A stretch of DNA of 14,552 nucleotides from Candidatus Latescibacterota bacterium (GCA_022825185.1 JAJDYK010000224.1:1-14552); one strand, 5' to 3'; positions 6,903 to 14,216 are shown, numbered from the stretch's first letter. Notes: a model not told the origin generated them from the letters alone. Translations and numbers: made by a program.

Positions 6903-7715
6903 ATGGCGACTTTGCAACTGAAAGTGCAATACTTCCAAGACAGTACACCCGAGGAAGTGCCCTGCCGCGAGGAAAATTTCGTCGTGCGGGAACTGGAGTT
7001 CGCCCTGCCGGTTGAGCAGACGGCGCTGGTGCTGATCGACCTGTGGAACGTGCATCACATCGATAGCTGGATCGAGCGCGCCGAGGCGGTGACCAAGGAA
7101 GTGATTGCGCCACTCATCGGGCGGGTGCGCGAATGCGGCCTGACCATCGTGCAGGCACCTAGTCCCGGAGTTTTGGCCAATTTCCCGGATAAGTACGAAG
7201 TGTACCAAGGCTGCACGCCCGCGCCTGAGCCGGGACCAGCCCCGAGTTGGCCGCCGATCGAGTTCCGCAACCGGCAGGGAGTGTACGCCTGTTTCCGCGG
7301 ACCGCGCGACCAAGAGCCGGGCATTGGTCCCTATTGGGAGAGCCTAACCGGGCAACTCGATCTTTCGCCCCATATCGCCGTGGAGCAAGGGGACTTTGTC
7401 ATAGGCACGGGCCAGCAACTGCACGATTTGTGCCAAGAGCGCGGTATTCTGCATTTGCTTTTCGCTGGTTTTGCAACCAACTGGTGTATCTTGGGTCGCG
7501 ACTACGGGGTTCGCGCCATGCGCGGGCGGGGCTACAACACCATTTTGGTGCGGGACGCCACGGACGGAGTGGAATTTCCCGATACACTAAAAGCGCGATG
7601 GGCCACGGAATTGGCCGTGCGCGAGGTCGAGCAAGTGCATGGTTTTTCCACCTCAACGGCCGATTTTTACACTGCCTGCGCCGCCTTGGACTCACAGGAG
7701 AGTAACGCGCTATGA
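6903..7715 (+). CDS. Isochorismatase-like cysteine hydrolase with atypical triad
   Basis: A 270-residue protein of the isochorismatase/nicotinamidase fold. The strand carrying the catalytic aspartate is clear (TALVLIDLWN, Asp46), as is the nucleophile region AGFATNWCILGRDYGVRAM (Cys195). The usual third residue, a lysine before the F-x-G-T-x-L segment, is not there. The matching stretch is HIAVEQGDFVIGTGQQL, with Glu161-Gln162 and no lysine between 157 and 172. The enzyme may therefore use another base, or the true lysine may lie elsewhere in a diverged structure. Substrates in the family are amides, N-carbamoyl compounds or isochorismate; none can be chosen here. A strong ribosome site, AGGAGAGG, precedes ATG 6903. 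The gene overlaps the following aminotransferase gene by 4 bp (ATGA), suggesting a shared pathway. Confidence 0.82.
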   Translation: MATLQLKVQYFQDSTPEEVPCREENFVVRELEFALPVEQTALVLIDLWNVHHIDSWIERAEAVTKEVIAPLIGRVRECGLTIVQAPSPGVLANFPDKYEVYQGCTPAPEPGPAPSWPPIEFRNRQGVYACFRGPRDQEPGIGPYWESLTGQLDLSPHIAVEQGDFVIGTGQQLHDLCQERGILHLLFAGFATNWCILGRDYGVRAMRGRGYNTILVRDATDGVEFPDTLKARWATELAVREVEQVHGFSTSTADFYTACAALDSQESNAL

Positions 7716-8629
7716 GTGAACCTGTCGTCTATCTCAACGATGGCTTCGTCTCCGCTTCCCAGGCTCATATCAATATCTACGATTTGGGGATCGTACTGGG
7801 GGCCACCCTGACCGAAATGACCCGCACGTTTAGACACGAGCCGTTCCGCTTGGAAGAGCACGTGCGGCGGCTTTTGCGGTCGTGTAAATATGCCGGCATT
7901 GAGTTGGCACTAGATCACGAAGGGCTGGTCGAATGTACGCGGACTTTGATTCAGACTAATAGCAAGCTGATCGGGCCCGAGCAGGATTTGGGAGTCGTCC
8001 ACTTTGTAACGCCGGGGGAAAACCAGATCTACGCGGGCAGCGCGGGGAAATCGGCGCGCCTGACGCCCACGTTGTGCATCCACTCCTTCCCGCTGCCCTT
8101 TGCCGTGTGGCGGCCCTATTTTGAGCAGGGCGTCCACGCGGTTACGCCCTCCATCCGCCACGTGCCGCCCCAATGCGTTGACCCCAAAACCAAAAACCGT
8201 TCGCGCTTGCACTATTGGCTGGCCGACAAGCAATCGCAGGCAGTCGATCCCGCCGCTACCTCGCTGCTGCTCGATTTGGACGGCAACCTCACCGAGTGCT
8301 CGGGGGCCAACTTCGTGGTGGTGGAGAACGATACGATCTTTACGCCTACTAGCCGCAATATCCTAGAAGGGGTGAGTTTGGTGACGCTGCGGGAATTGGC
8401 ACCTGAGTTGGGGCTGGGCTGGGTCGAAAAGGATTTGCAGCCCTACGATGCGGTCAATGCGGACGAGGCTTGGTTGACCAGCACGCCCTATTGTCTAGCG
8501 CCGTGTACGCGCATCAACAATACGCCGATTGGCGACGGGAAGCCCGGACCCCTGTTCGGGCGGGTGATGGAGGCGTGGAGTCGGCGGGTGGGGATGGATG
8601 TTCTGGAGCAGCTTAAAAATGCGGATTGA
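7712..8629 (+). CDS. Class IV PLP-dependent aminotransferase
   Basis: A 305-residue fold-type IV PLP enzyme, the group of branched-chain and D-amino-acid aminotransferases and aminodeoxychorismate lyase. Typical segments are VVYLNDGFVSASQAHINIYD at the start, FRLEEHVRRLLRS (45-57), the cofactor-lysine region VDPKTKNRSRLHYWLA (Lys159 the probable Schiff-base residue), and GNLTECSGANFVVV (191-204), where Glu195 would contact the pyridine nitrogen. The SRNILEGVS segment (214-222) binds the phosphate. Which amino acid is used, and whether it acts as transaminase or lyase, is not decided by these motifs. It is the last gene of the plus-strand operon and overlaps the isochorismatase-like gene by 4 bp. 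An amine produced or removed here may be linked to the amide chemistry of that neighbour. Confidence 0.88.
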   Translation: MSEPVVYLNDGFVSASQAHINIYDLGIVLGATLTEMTRTFRHEPFRLEEHVRRLLRSCKYAGIELALDHEGLVECTRTLIQTNSKLIGPEQDLGVVHFVTPGENQIYAGSAGKSARLTPTLCIHSFPLPFAVWRPYFEQGVHAVTPSIRHVPPQCVDPKTKNRSRLHYWLADKQSQAVDPAATSLLLDLDGNLTECSGANFVVVENDTIFTPTSRNILEGVSLVTLRELAPELGLGWVEKDLQPYDAVNADEAWLTSTPYCLAPCTRINNTPIGDGKPGPLFGRVMEAWSRRVGMDVLEQLKNAD

Positions 8630-8635
8630 GAAGCG

Positions 8636-8664
8636 AGAAAATCGCACGATGACGAAGCGTGCGA
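8636..8664 (-). terminator. Rho-independent terminator of the ABC transporter operon
   Basis: Read on the minus strand, TCGCACG (8664-8658) pairs perfectly with CGTGCGA (8648-8642) around a 9-nt loop, and TTTTCT follows (8641-8636). This is a stem plus U-rich tail in the right direction to stop transcription coming from the MalG-like gene, which ends about 90 nt earlier at 8753. On the plus strand the same hairpin is followed by no T-run, so it is a poor terminator for the aminotransferase operon. Confidence 0.6.
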
Positions 8665-8702
8665 CGATATATACCTATCCTTGGTGAAAATAGAGTCTGA
8701 TT

Positions 8703-8732
8703 GGTGCGATCTAACGTTCAATAGGTGCGATC
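8703..8732. repeat. Direct repeat GGTGCGATC, two copies 21 bp apart
   Basis: GGTGCGATC occurs at 8703-8711 and 8724-8732, a spacing of two helical turns. The core GTGCGAT also appears within the nearby terminator stem on the minus strand. It lies between two convergent operons, where a regulatory site is not expected, so this may be degenerate repeat DNA. Confidence 0.4.
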
Positions 8733-8752
8733 CATAATTGCCTTCAGACACA

Positions 8753-9595
8753 TCACCCCTTCATCCCCGTCATCACCAGCCCGCGCTCAAAGTAGCGCTG
8801 CCCCATAAAAAAGACCACCAGAATGGGCACGGTCGCGGCTACGGAAGCGGCCATGAGCAGATGCCATTGCGTGCCGTACATGCCGGCAAAGGCATTCAAT
8901 CCCAGTGCCAGCGTGCGCTTCTCGTTGCTGTGCAGGTATATGAGCGGCCCCATAAAGTCGTTCCAGAGGCTGAGAAAGCTGAGAATGGCCAGCGTCGCCA
9001 GCGTTGGCTTGGCCAGTGGCATGGCAATCGACAGGCAGATGCGCAAGTTCGAGCACCCGTCTATGCGCGCGGCGTCGATCAAATCTATGGGCAGGGTCTT
9101 AAAGAACTGGCGCAAAAAGAATATCTGGAAGGCGTTGCCCGTGCAGGCTGGCACCAAAAAGGGGAGAAAGGTATCGACCCAGCCCAGCTTCTGGAATAGC
9201 ACAAACGTCGGGATCATGGTCACTGCCGCGGGCAGCATCATGGTCGATAGTACAGCGACGAACAGCACATCGCGGCCAAAAAAATTCAGCCGGGCAAAGG
9301 CATAGGCCACAATGGAGGAAGCAAAAAGACTCGCCCCCGTGCCAAAGACCGTGATGATCGTGCTGTTGAGGAAATAGCGCCCGAAAGGCAACGTCGGCTG
9401 ATTGAAAATCTCCACGAAGTTGGCCAGCCGCAGCACCGAAGGCAGGAGACGAGAAAAGACCTCGTCCGGCGTCTTGATCGAGGTAATGAGCATCCAGGCA
9501 AAAGGCACCAGAAACCAAAACGCCAGAAATGACAGCGCGGCGTAGAGGATGAGTTGGCGTCGTAGCGACAGGGTGTCTCCAGAAGCACTGCTCAT
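8753..9595 (-). CDS. Carbohydrate ABC transporter permease, MalG-like
   Basis: The second inner-membrane permease of a sugar importer of the CUT1 type. The 280-residue protein has about six hydrophobic segments (first at about 14-37). The EAA loop that docks on the ATPase reads DAARIDGCSNLRI followed by MPL (about 174-194), and the C-terminus QRYFERGLVMTGMKG is characteristic of MalG/UgpE-like subunits. GGAAGG at 9606-9601 lies 5 nt before the ATG at 9595. The gene belongs with the MalF-like and solute-binding genes upstream on the same strand, but a TnpB element now separates it from MalF by about 1.3 kb, so it may be transcribed poorly or from another promoter. The insertion left its ribosome site and reading frame intact. 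Confidence 0.92.
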   Translation of the reverse strand: MSSASGDTLSLRRQLILYAALSFLAFWFLVPFAWMLITSIKTPDEVFSRLLPSVLRLANFVEIFNQPTLPFGRYFLNSTIITVFGTGASLFASSIVAYAFARLNFFGRDVLFVAVLSTMMLPAAVTMIPTFVLFQKLGWVDTFLPFLVPACTGNAFQIFFLRQFFKTLPIDLIDAARIDGCSNLRICLSIAMPLAKPTLATLAILSFLSLWNDFMGPLIYLHSNEKRTLALGLNAFAGMYGTQWHLLMAASVAATVPILVVFFMGQRYFERGLVMTGMKG

Positions 9596-9612
9596 AAATA
9601 CCTTCCGTGAGA

Positions 9613-9633
9613 CCGCCGGTCTTTAGTCGGCGG
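9613..9633 (+). other. Left-end hairpin of the TnpB element
   Basis: CCGCCG (9613-9618) pairs with CGGCGG (9628-9633) around the loop GTCTTTAGT. A smaller hairpin TCAGC/GCTGA (9650-9654 with 9661-9665) follows. Either could be the end structure; the first is nearer to the host sequence. Confidence 0.5.
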
Positions 9634-9712
9634 AGGGATTGGGATTGAATCAGCGACGGGGCTGAAACGCACAAGGCGTTTTGGTTCCCTGAGCCAATTC
9701 AAATGAAATACG

Positions 9713-9750
9713 CTCTTGAGTAGTGAAGATTAATTCACTATATTCAAGAG
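9713..9750. repeat. Interrupted dyad spanning the tnpB promoter and start
   Basis: Two nested pairs of arms: CTCTTGA (9713-9719) with TCAAGAG (9744-9750), and TAGTGAA (9721-9727) with TTCACTA (9734-9740), around the centre GATTAA. All 14 pairs are perfect; the joints are 1 and 3 nt. The dyad ends one base before the tnpB ATG and contains its promoter. It could be an operator, an attenuating hairpin or part of the transposon's left end. Confidence 0.65.
9716..9744 (+). promoter_or_regulatory. tnpB promoter, probably giving a leaderless transcript
   Basis: TTGAGT (9716-9721) and TATATT (9739-9744) are 17 nt apart. The -10 box ends 7 nt before the ATG at 9752, so transcription would start at or very near the start codon. 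No Shine-Dalgarno sequence is visible, which agrees with a leaderless mRNA. Confidence 0.5.
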
Positions 9751-9751
9751 C

Positions 9752-10885
9752 ATGGAAACGGTACGCACTCTCTCTTGCAAACTCATCGTTCCCCCTCGGG
9801 TCGCTCAGCGCATTGACGCAACCATGACGGCGTTTGCCGACGCCTGCAACCTCGTCGCCGATTGGGGCAATGACAACAAGTGTCATCGCCAATACGACCT
9901 GCACAAGGGCTGCTACCGCGATGTGCGCGAACAATTCGGTCTCAGCGCCAACTTGGCCGTCCGCGCCATTGCACGGGTTGCGCCCCGATTGGCCAACGCC
10001 AAAACGCGACACAGCCGATTCAAGCCCACCTCGATTGACTACGACGCCCGCATTTTCAAGCTCAATGTTGAAACCGAAACCGTTTCCATCCGCTTGCTCG
10101 ATGGCCGCTGCATCCTCGCCATGCAGTTGGGCGACTTTCAGCGCGAAGGATTGGCCGGACAAAGCCCTACGTCGGCTACCCTCTCTCGTAAGCGGGGCAC
10201 CTATTACTTGGATGTTCAGGTCAAAGAAGACGCACCCCCTGCCCAAGACGCTAAAGACACGCTTGGCGTTGACTTGGGTATCCGCTCTATCGCTTGTGAT
10301 TCCGCAGGCCATCAGTTTCAAGGTGAAGACCTGTCCGACTATCGCCAGCACCGCGCCGATGTGAGGGCCCGCTTGCAGGCGAAGGCAGACACCGGCAACA
10401 AGCAAACCAGAAAGGCTTGTCGCCGGGCACTCAAACGGCTTTCGGGTCGGGAACGTCGCCACCAGAAACGAATCAACCACGAAATCAGCAAGCATCTTGT
10501 CGAGTTCGCCCGCGACCACGGCTTGGCGATTGTCTTTGAAACGCTCAAAGGTATCCGCGACCGTTGCCGATTCGGCAAAGGACAACGCCGACGTTTCCAC
10601 TCGTGGGCATTCTACCAGTTGCAGCAGTTCGTCGAGTATAAGGCCAAGCGCGAAGGCGTCCGCGTCGTGTACGTCGGTCCGCGCTACACATCGAAGACCT
10701 GCTCGAACTGCTTGCATGTGGGCGCTCGTCGTCAAGATGATTTTTCCTGTAAAGACTGTGGACATTGTTCCCATGCCGATGTCAACGCGGCGAGGAACAT
10801 TGCTCGCTGGGGCCTCGCCGTAATCCGAGGCGAATACTCCCTGCTCTCCTGTGCGCTCCCAAGCGGCGGAAGAGTGGGAGGGTAA
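9752..10885 (+). CDS. tnpB: RNA-guided endonuclease TnpB
   Basis: A complete 377-residue TnpB of the IS200/IS605 group, the family ancestral to Cas12. Its members use an RNA made from the transposon's right end (omega RNA) to cut DNA beside a short motif. The RuvC-like active site is whole: Asp174 in GVDLGIRSI, Glu263 in IVFETLKGIRDR, and Asp343 in HADVNAARNIA. The zinc-binding pairs TCSNC (317, 320) and CKDC (333, 336) are present. The N-terminal region carries the usual METVRTLSCKL strand and a helical segment. Because the catalytic residues are intact, it is more likely a working nuclease than a repurposed dead regulator. The 416-codon open frame antisense to it is a shadow. No tnpA is linked, so movement would need a transposase in trans. 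Confidence 0.93.
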   Translation: METVRTLSCKLIVPPRVAQRIDATMTAFADACNLVADWGNDNKCHRQYDLHKGCYRDVREQFGLSANLAVRAIARVAPRLANAKTRHSRFKPTSIDYDARIFKLNVETETVSIRLLDGRCILAMQLGDFQREGLAGQSPTSATLSRKRGTYYLDVQVKEDAPPAQDAKDTLGVDLGIRSIACDSAGHQFQGEDLSDYRQHRADVRARLQAKADTGNKQTRKACRRALKRLSGRERRHQKRINHEISKHLVEFARDHGLAIVFETLKGIRDRCRFGKGQRRRFHSWAFYQLQQFVEYKAKREGVRVVYVGPRYTSKTCSNCLHVGARRQDDFSCKDCGHCSHADVNAARNIARWGLAVIRGEYSLLSCALPSGGRVGG

Positions 10886-10887
10886 AG

Positions 10888-10907
10888 CTGACTGTTTCAA
10901 CGGTCAG
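10888..10907 (+). other. Right-end hairpin of the TnpB element
   Basis: CTGACTG (10888-10894) pairs with CGGTCAG (10901-10907; one G-T pair) around TTTCAA, three nt past the tnpB stop. In TnpB systems the omega RNA scaffold ends at this boundary and the guide comes from the flanking host DNA, here from about 10908 into the end of the MalF-like gene. Confidence 0.55.
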
Positions 10908-10912
10908 TGCGA

Positions 10913-11812
10913 TTACTGGTAGTGTACCCATTTTTTGCCCATCGCCAGTTGGATCAGCGAGACGATCAGCGTGATGATAAAGAGGACCAAGGCCATGGCG
11001 CAGGCATAGCCCATCTGGAAGCGCTCGAAGGCCGTTTGAAAGAGATACAGGACGTAGAACAGGGTCGCGTGCGCTGGCCCGCCTTGGGTCATGACATAGG
11101 CTTGGTTAAAGACCTGCAGCGAGCCAATCACGCCGACCATCGTCAGGAAAAAAATCGTCGGGGTCAGCAGCGGTAAGGTGACGTATCTAAAGCGCTTCCA
11201 CGGCCCGGCGCCGTCCAGTTCCGCCGCTTCGATCAACTCGCGGGGAATATTCTGCAGGCCAGCCAGAAAGATCATCATCGATCCGCCCAAACCCCAGATG
11301 CTCATAAAGATCATGCCCGGCATGGCACCCGCCCGCGATGAGATCCACTGGGGCCGGCCAATGCCGATCCACTCGAACACCGCCATCAATCCGGTCCAGT
11401 CGAGGAACAGGTTGATCAAGCCAAAATTGGGATCAAAGAGCCACTTCCACAGCAGCAGCATCGCGATGCCCGCTACGACATTGGGGAGAAAGAAAGCCGT
11501 GCGAAAAAAATTGACCCCGCGCAGACGGTGGTTGACTAGCATGGCCAGTCCCAGCGCCAGCACGAGCCCCAGCGGCACGGCAAAAACCGTGTAGTAGATT
11601 GTATTAAACACTGATTTGTAAAAGAGCGGGTCGTGCGCCAGTTTCTGAAAATTGGCCCATCCCACGTACTCCGGCTCCGTAAAGAGGTTCCAGCGCGTGA
11701 ACGCCAGACCAAAGCTGGCCAGTATCGGCCCGAGGGCAAAGAGCACCATGCCCAAAATCCACGGCGATATGAAGAGATACCCTTCTAGGTGCTCTCGCAG
11801 GTTGAGTTTCAT
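10913..11812 (-). CDS. Carbohydrate ABC transporter permease, MalF-like
   Basis: The first inner-membrane permease of the CUT1-type sugar importer, 299 residues. It starts with a short cytoplasmic stretch and a membrane segment at about 11-33 (GYLFISPWILGMVLFALGPI), and has the MalF/UgpA-like FFRTAFFLPNVVAG (102-115). The EAA loop EAAELDGAGPWKRFRYVTLP (195-214) contacts the ATPase. The C-terminal part MTQGGPAHATLFYVLYLF is typical of the family. Its ATG overlaps the TGA of the solute-binding protein gene by 4 bp (ATGA), so the two are translationally coupled. The stop codon at 10915-10913 abuts the right end of the TnpB element, which may have landed within a few bases of it without damaging the protein. 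Confidence 0.93.
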   Translation of the reverse strand: MKLNLREHLEGYLFISPWILGMVLFALGPILASFGLAFTRWNLFTEPEYVGWANFQKLAHDPLFYKSVFNTIYYTVFAVPLGLVLALGLAMLVNHRLRGVNFFRTAFFLPNVVAGIAMLLLWKWLFDPNFGLINLFLDWTGLMAVFEWIGIGRPQWISSRAGAMPGMIFMSIWGLGGSMMIFLAGLQNIPRELIEAAELDGAGPWKRFRYVTLPLLTPTIFFLTMVGVIGSLQVFNQAYVMTQGGPAHATLFYVLYLFQTAFERFQMGYACAMALVLFIITLIVSLIQLAMGKKWVHYQ

Positions 11813-13167
11813 CTATCGACCTTGGCCTTTTGCAGAGCCATATTGTCGCGAATGGCTTGGTTGATTTTTCTGGCGGCATCTGCCAGCGCCTCGGGTACGC
11901 TTTTTTCACCTAGCATGACCAGTTCCCACTCTGGATTAAATAGCAGATTATATTCGGCGGGATTGATATAGGGGCTGCGATGAAATAACTCGGTGCGCTC
12001 CGCAGCCTTGAGAAAAGTCTGGGTAATCTCTGCATTTAGATTGGGATTTTCGACGAAAATAGGGCTGTACGCGGTTGCTCTGCGGCCGGGAATGTTCCAG
12101 CCGATTTTGGCAATGGCCTCTTGGCCTTGGGGGCCGACCAGATATTCCATAAAGCGCCACGCCTCTTGTGGGTGTTTGGTATGGGCGTATATGCCATAAC
12201 CGACCATGCCGCCGGACAGATAAATATCTACTTTGTGGCGCGGAGGCGTTGTAACTCCCCACGCAAAGCTCTTGATGTTTTTGCGGAACTGGGGCACGAA
12301 CCACTGGCCGTAAAAGCACATGGCCACGCGCCCCGTCTCAAACATTACGTTTACCGGACTCTGCGCCTGCTCGGCGTAGCCCGGTGCCACGTGCCAGCGA
12401 GTAGAAAGATCGGCGGCAAATTGCAGTGCCTCGATCACCTCTGGGCTTTCGAGCAACACGCGCGTCCGATCGGCGGAGAAGATGCGCCCGCCCGACTGCC
12501 AGATCCACTGCTCTGGATTGGCGTTGTTGTAAACGCCAAACTGGATGATGCGCCCTTGCTCGTCGCGCTTGGTCAAGCGCTGGGCAATTTCTACAAACTC
12601 TGCGCGCGTCCAACTGCCGTCTGGATGGGGGATACCCGCCTCGTCAAATAGGTTCTTGTTGTAGAAAATCAGAAAGTCAGGCGACCAGTCTTTGCACAGC
12701 CCGTAGATCGGCCCTTGGCCAAAGCGCTTGCCGTCCCAGCGGTATGGCTCGACCGTTTGCGGAAAAAAGTCTTCAACGCCAACGAGTTGGCTCTTTTCCA
12801 GATAGGGTTCCAAGTCGAGGAGCACTCCTTTGGACAACATGCTGCCCAAAGTGGTCGGTGCCACGTAAAAGATGTCGGGCGCGCGTCCTCCTGCCATCAT
12901 GGTCAGCAGTACGGTATTGAAATTCTGCTGGATGTGGATGAACTTGACCTTTATATCTGGATTGCCCGCTTCAAAATCGGCCATGAGCTGATTGAGCATG
13001 GCCACTTCCTGCGTATTGCCCCAGCCGGCGAGGACGATCTCCGTGCGTCCGCTCTCCTTTTGTGCGGACGTGTCGAGGCCCAGTAGCAGGGAGCGCGCTG
13101 TGGGCACGCTGAGCAGGCCCACAACGCCGAGTAGGCAAAGGCTATAAAACAGAATAGAGCGGTCCAT
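11809..13167 (-). CDS. Extracellular sugar-binding protein (ABC family 1)
   Basis: A 452-residue periplasmic or membrane-anchored binding protein for the importer formed with the two downstream permeases. After an N-terminal hydrophobic segment (about 5-29) comes the usual first domain, EIVLAGWGNTQEVAMLNQLM, with FEAGNPDIKVKFIHI, then PDIFYVAPTTLGSMLSKGVL and DFLIFYNKNLFDEAG, all hallmarks of the family 1 solute-binding fold. The later GGMVGYGIYAHTKHPQEAWR and FMEYLVGPQGQ stretches are also typical. No lipobox cysteine follows the hydrophobic segment, so it may be a cleaved or uncleaved Sec substrate, not a lipoprotein. The start at 13167 has only a weak ribosome site; it lies 16 nt after the DapA-like stop. 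The ligand cannot be read from sequence; neighbours point to a sugar, polyol or sugar acid. Confidence 0.92.
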   Translation of the reverse strand: MDRSILFYSLCLLGVVGLLSVPTARSLLLGLDTSAQKESGRTEIVLAGWGNTQEVAMLNQLMADFEAGNPDIKVKFIHIQQNFNTVLLTMMAGGRAPDIFYVAPTTLGSMLSKGVLLDLEPYLEKSQLVGVEDFFPQTVEPYRWDGKRFGQGPIYGLCKDWSPDFLIFYNKNLFDEAGIPHPDGSWTRAEFVEIAQRLTKRDEQGRIIQFGVYNNANPEQWIWQSGGRIFSADRTRVLLESPEVIEALQFAADLSTRWHVAPGYAEQAQSPVNVMFETGRVAMCFYGQWFVPQFRKNIKSFAWGVTTPPRHKVDIYLSGGMVGYGIYAHTKHPQEAWRFMEYLVGPQGQEAIAKIGWNIPGRRATAYSPIFVENPNLNAEITQTFLKAAERTELFHRSPYINPAEYNLLFNPEWELVMLGEKSVPEALADAARKINQAIRDNMALQKAKVDR

Positions 13168-13183
13168 AATTCATCGTTGCGAC

Positions 13184-14098
13184 TTAGTGCTCCGGTAATA
13201 TCGGAAACGACTCGATATCCCCCGCGATGGTCTCCAGCAGAGTCTCGATCTCTCGTTTGTCACCCTCGTCCAGCGTTAGCTTGCCCGCCGGTGCCCGTTC
13301 GACCAGCGTGCTGAACACCCCACGGCGCTTGAGGATATAGCGCATAAAGGGGTGGTTTTCGAGAATCATCAGCGGCAATAGGCGACGGTGCATTGCGCGC
13401 GCCTCCTCCTCTTGCCCAGCCCACCACAGCTCGGTGATCTTGGCCAGCACATCGGCTAGCTCGCAGGCGGGCATATTGCCGTTGGCACCACGGCGCATCT
13501 CATCGGGCAAAAACTTGCCCGCCGCCCCGCCGAAGATGCACTTGACCCGATCGCCGACCATATCGGCCACCTCGGCGATGTGCTTAGGGCCGGGCTGTCG
13601 CTCCTCCTTGACGTATTCGACCTGCGGGATCTCGTCGACTAGTTGCGCCACCTGTTCGCCGCGCAACGGCGCGTACATATCGGCATTCTGCACCATGATC
13701 GGCCCATCGAACACCCCAGCTAAGCGCCGGTACAGGTCCATGGCCGTGGCGGCGTCGGTGCGCGCCGGCGTCATGGCGATAATCGAATCCGCGCCGGCTT
13801 TTTGCGCCGCCCGCGCATAGAGCAGCACCTGCGGCACCGAGATCCCGGAACAGCCAAAGACCACGGGCAGGCGGCCGTTGACCTCTTCCAGCACCGCGTC
13901 CAGTCCCCGAATCCGCTCCTCTTCGCCCAAAAACCAGAACTCCCCGACCATTACCGGCCAGACGATGCCGTGCTGGCCGCTTTCGCAGCAGAAATTGGCC
14001 ACCTTCTTCAGGTCGTCGATGTGGATCTCGAGGTCTTCCCTGTACGGCGTCGGCAGCAGGCCGAAGACGCCCTTCATGTCGTCAAATCGCGTCATCAT
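13184..14098 (-). CDS. DapA/NanA-superfamily aldolase homologue
   Basis: A 304-residue TIM-barrel protein of the dihydrodipicolinate synthase/N-acetylneuraminate lyase superfamily, whose members make or split C-C bonds of 2-oxo acids through a lysine Schiff base. The probable Schiff-base residue is Lys164 in VEYVKEE. Other family positions are altered: the G-T-T-G-E motif reads VMVGE (49-53), and the catalytic tyrosine of the Y-N-x-P motif is replaced by Gln137 in IMVQNAD. The reaction may thus differ from classical members. It lies upstream of the sugar transporter and downstream of an FGGY kinase, so a role in breaking down an imported sugar acid is likely. Adjacent ATGs occur; AAGGA at 14106-14102 is spaced better for ATG 14095 than for 14098. 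The 118-bp gap upstream holds a CTGCTAGCAG palindrome (14139-14148) and no clear promoter. Confidence 0.85.
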   Translation of the reverse strand: MMTRFDDMKGVFGLLPTPYREDLEIHIDDLKKVANFCCESGQHGIVWPVMVGEFWFLGEEERIRGLDAVLEEVNGRLPVVFGCSGISVPQVLLYARAAQKAGADSIIAMTPARTDAATAMDLYRRLAGVFDGPIMVQNADMYAPLRGEQVAQLVDEIPQVEYVKEERQPGPKHIAEVADMVGDRVKCIFGGAAGKFLPDEMRRGANGNMPACELADVLAKITELWWAGQEEEARAMHRRLLPLMILENHPFMRYILKRRGVFSTLVERAPAGKLTLDEGDKREIETLLETIAGDIESFPILPEH

Positions 14099-14216
14099 TC
14101 ATCCTTTCCTGTGGTTACTTGTCCTAGCGGTGGTTGGGCTGCTAGCAGTCTTGGCGGCGACTCCCAGATGCCGACGGGCTACGCATATAACCCGATCTTT
14201 TTCGTCGGACCGCGCC

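Larger units (their letters stand above)
9607..10912 (+). mobile_element. TnpB-only IS200/IS605-type element inside the ABC operon
   Basis: A single-gene insertion of about 1.3 kb that carries tnpB and no transposase tnpA in the window (IS1341-like organisation). It sits between the stop codon of the MalF-like gene (10913) and the ribosome site of the MalG-like gene (9601-9606), and runs opposite to them. Near its left end is a hairpin CCGCCG/CGGCGG (9613-9618 with 9628-9633) and near its right end CTGACTG/CGGTCAG (10888-10894 with 10901-10907). Subterminal hairpins like these are what the Y1 transposase recognises in this family. There are no terminal inverted repeats and no obvious target duplication, as expected. 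The exact ends could lie several bases either way. Confidence 0.72.

Noticed and set aside
8640..8680. Terminator for the plus-strand operon
   Set aside because: The hairpin right after the aminotransferase stop is followed on the plus strand by CGATATATACC, not a T-run; the T-run is on the minus-strand side.
9650..10900. A 416-codon open frame on the minus strand across tnpB
   Set aside because: It is antisense to a TnpB with all catalytic motifs, shows no recognisable domain, and arises from the codon bias of the real gene.
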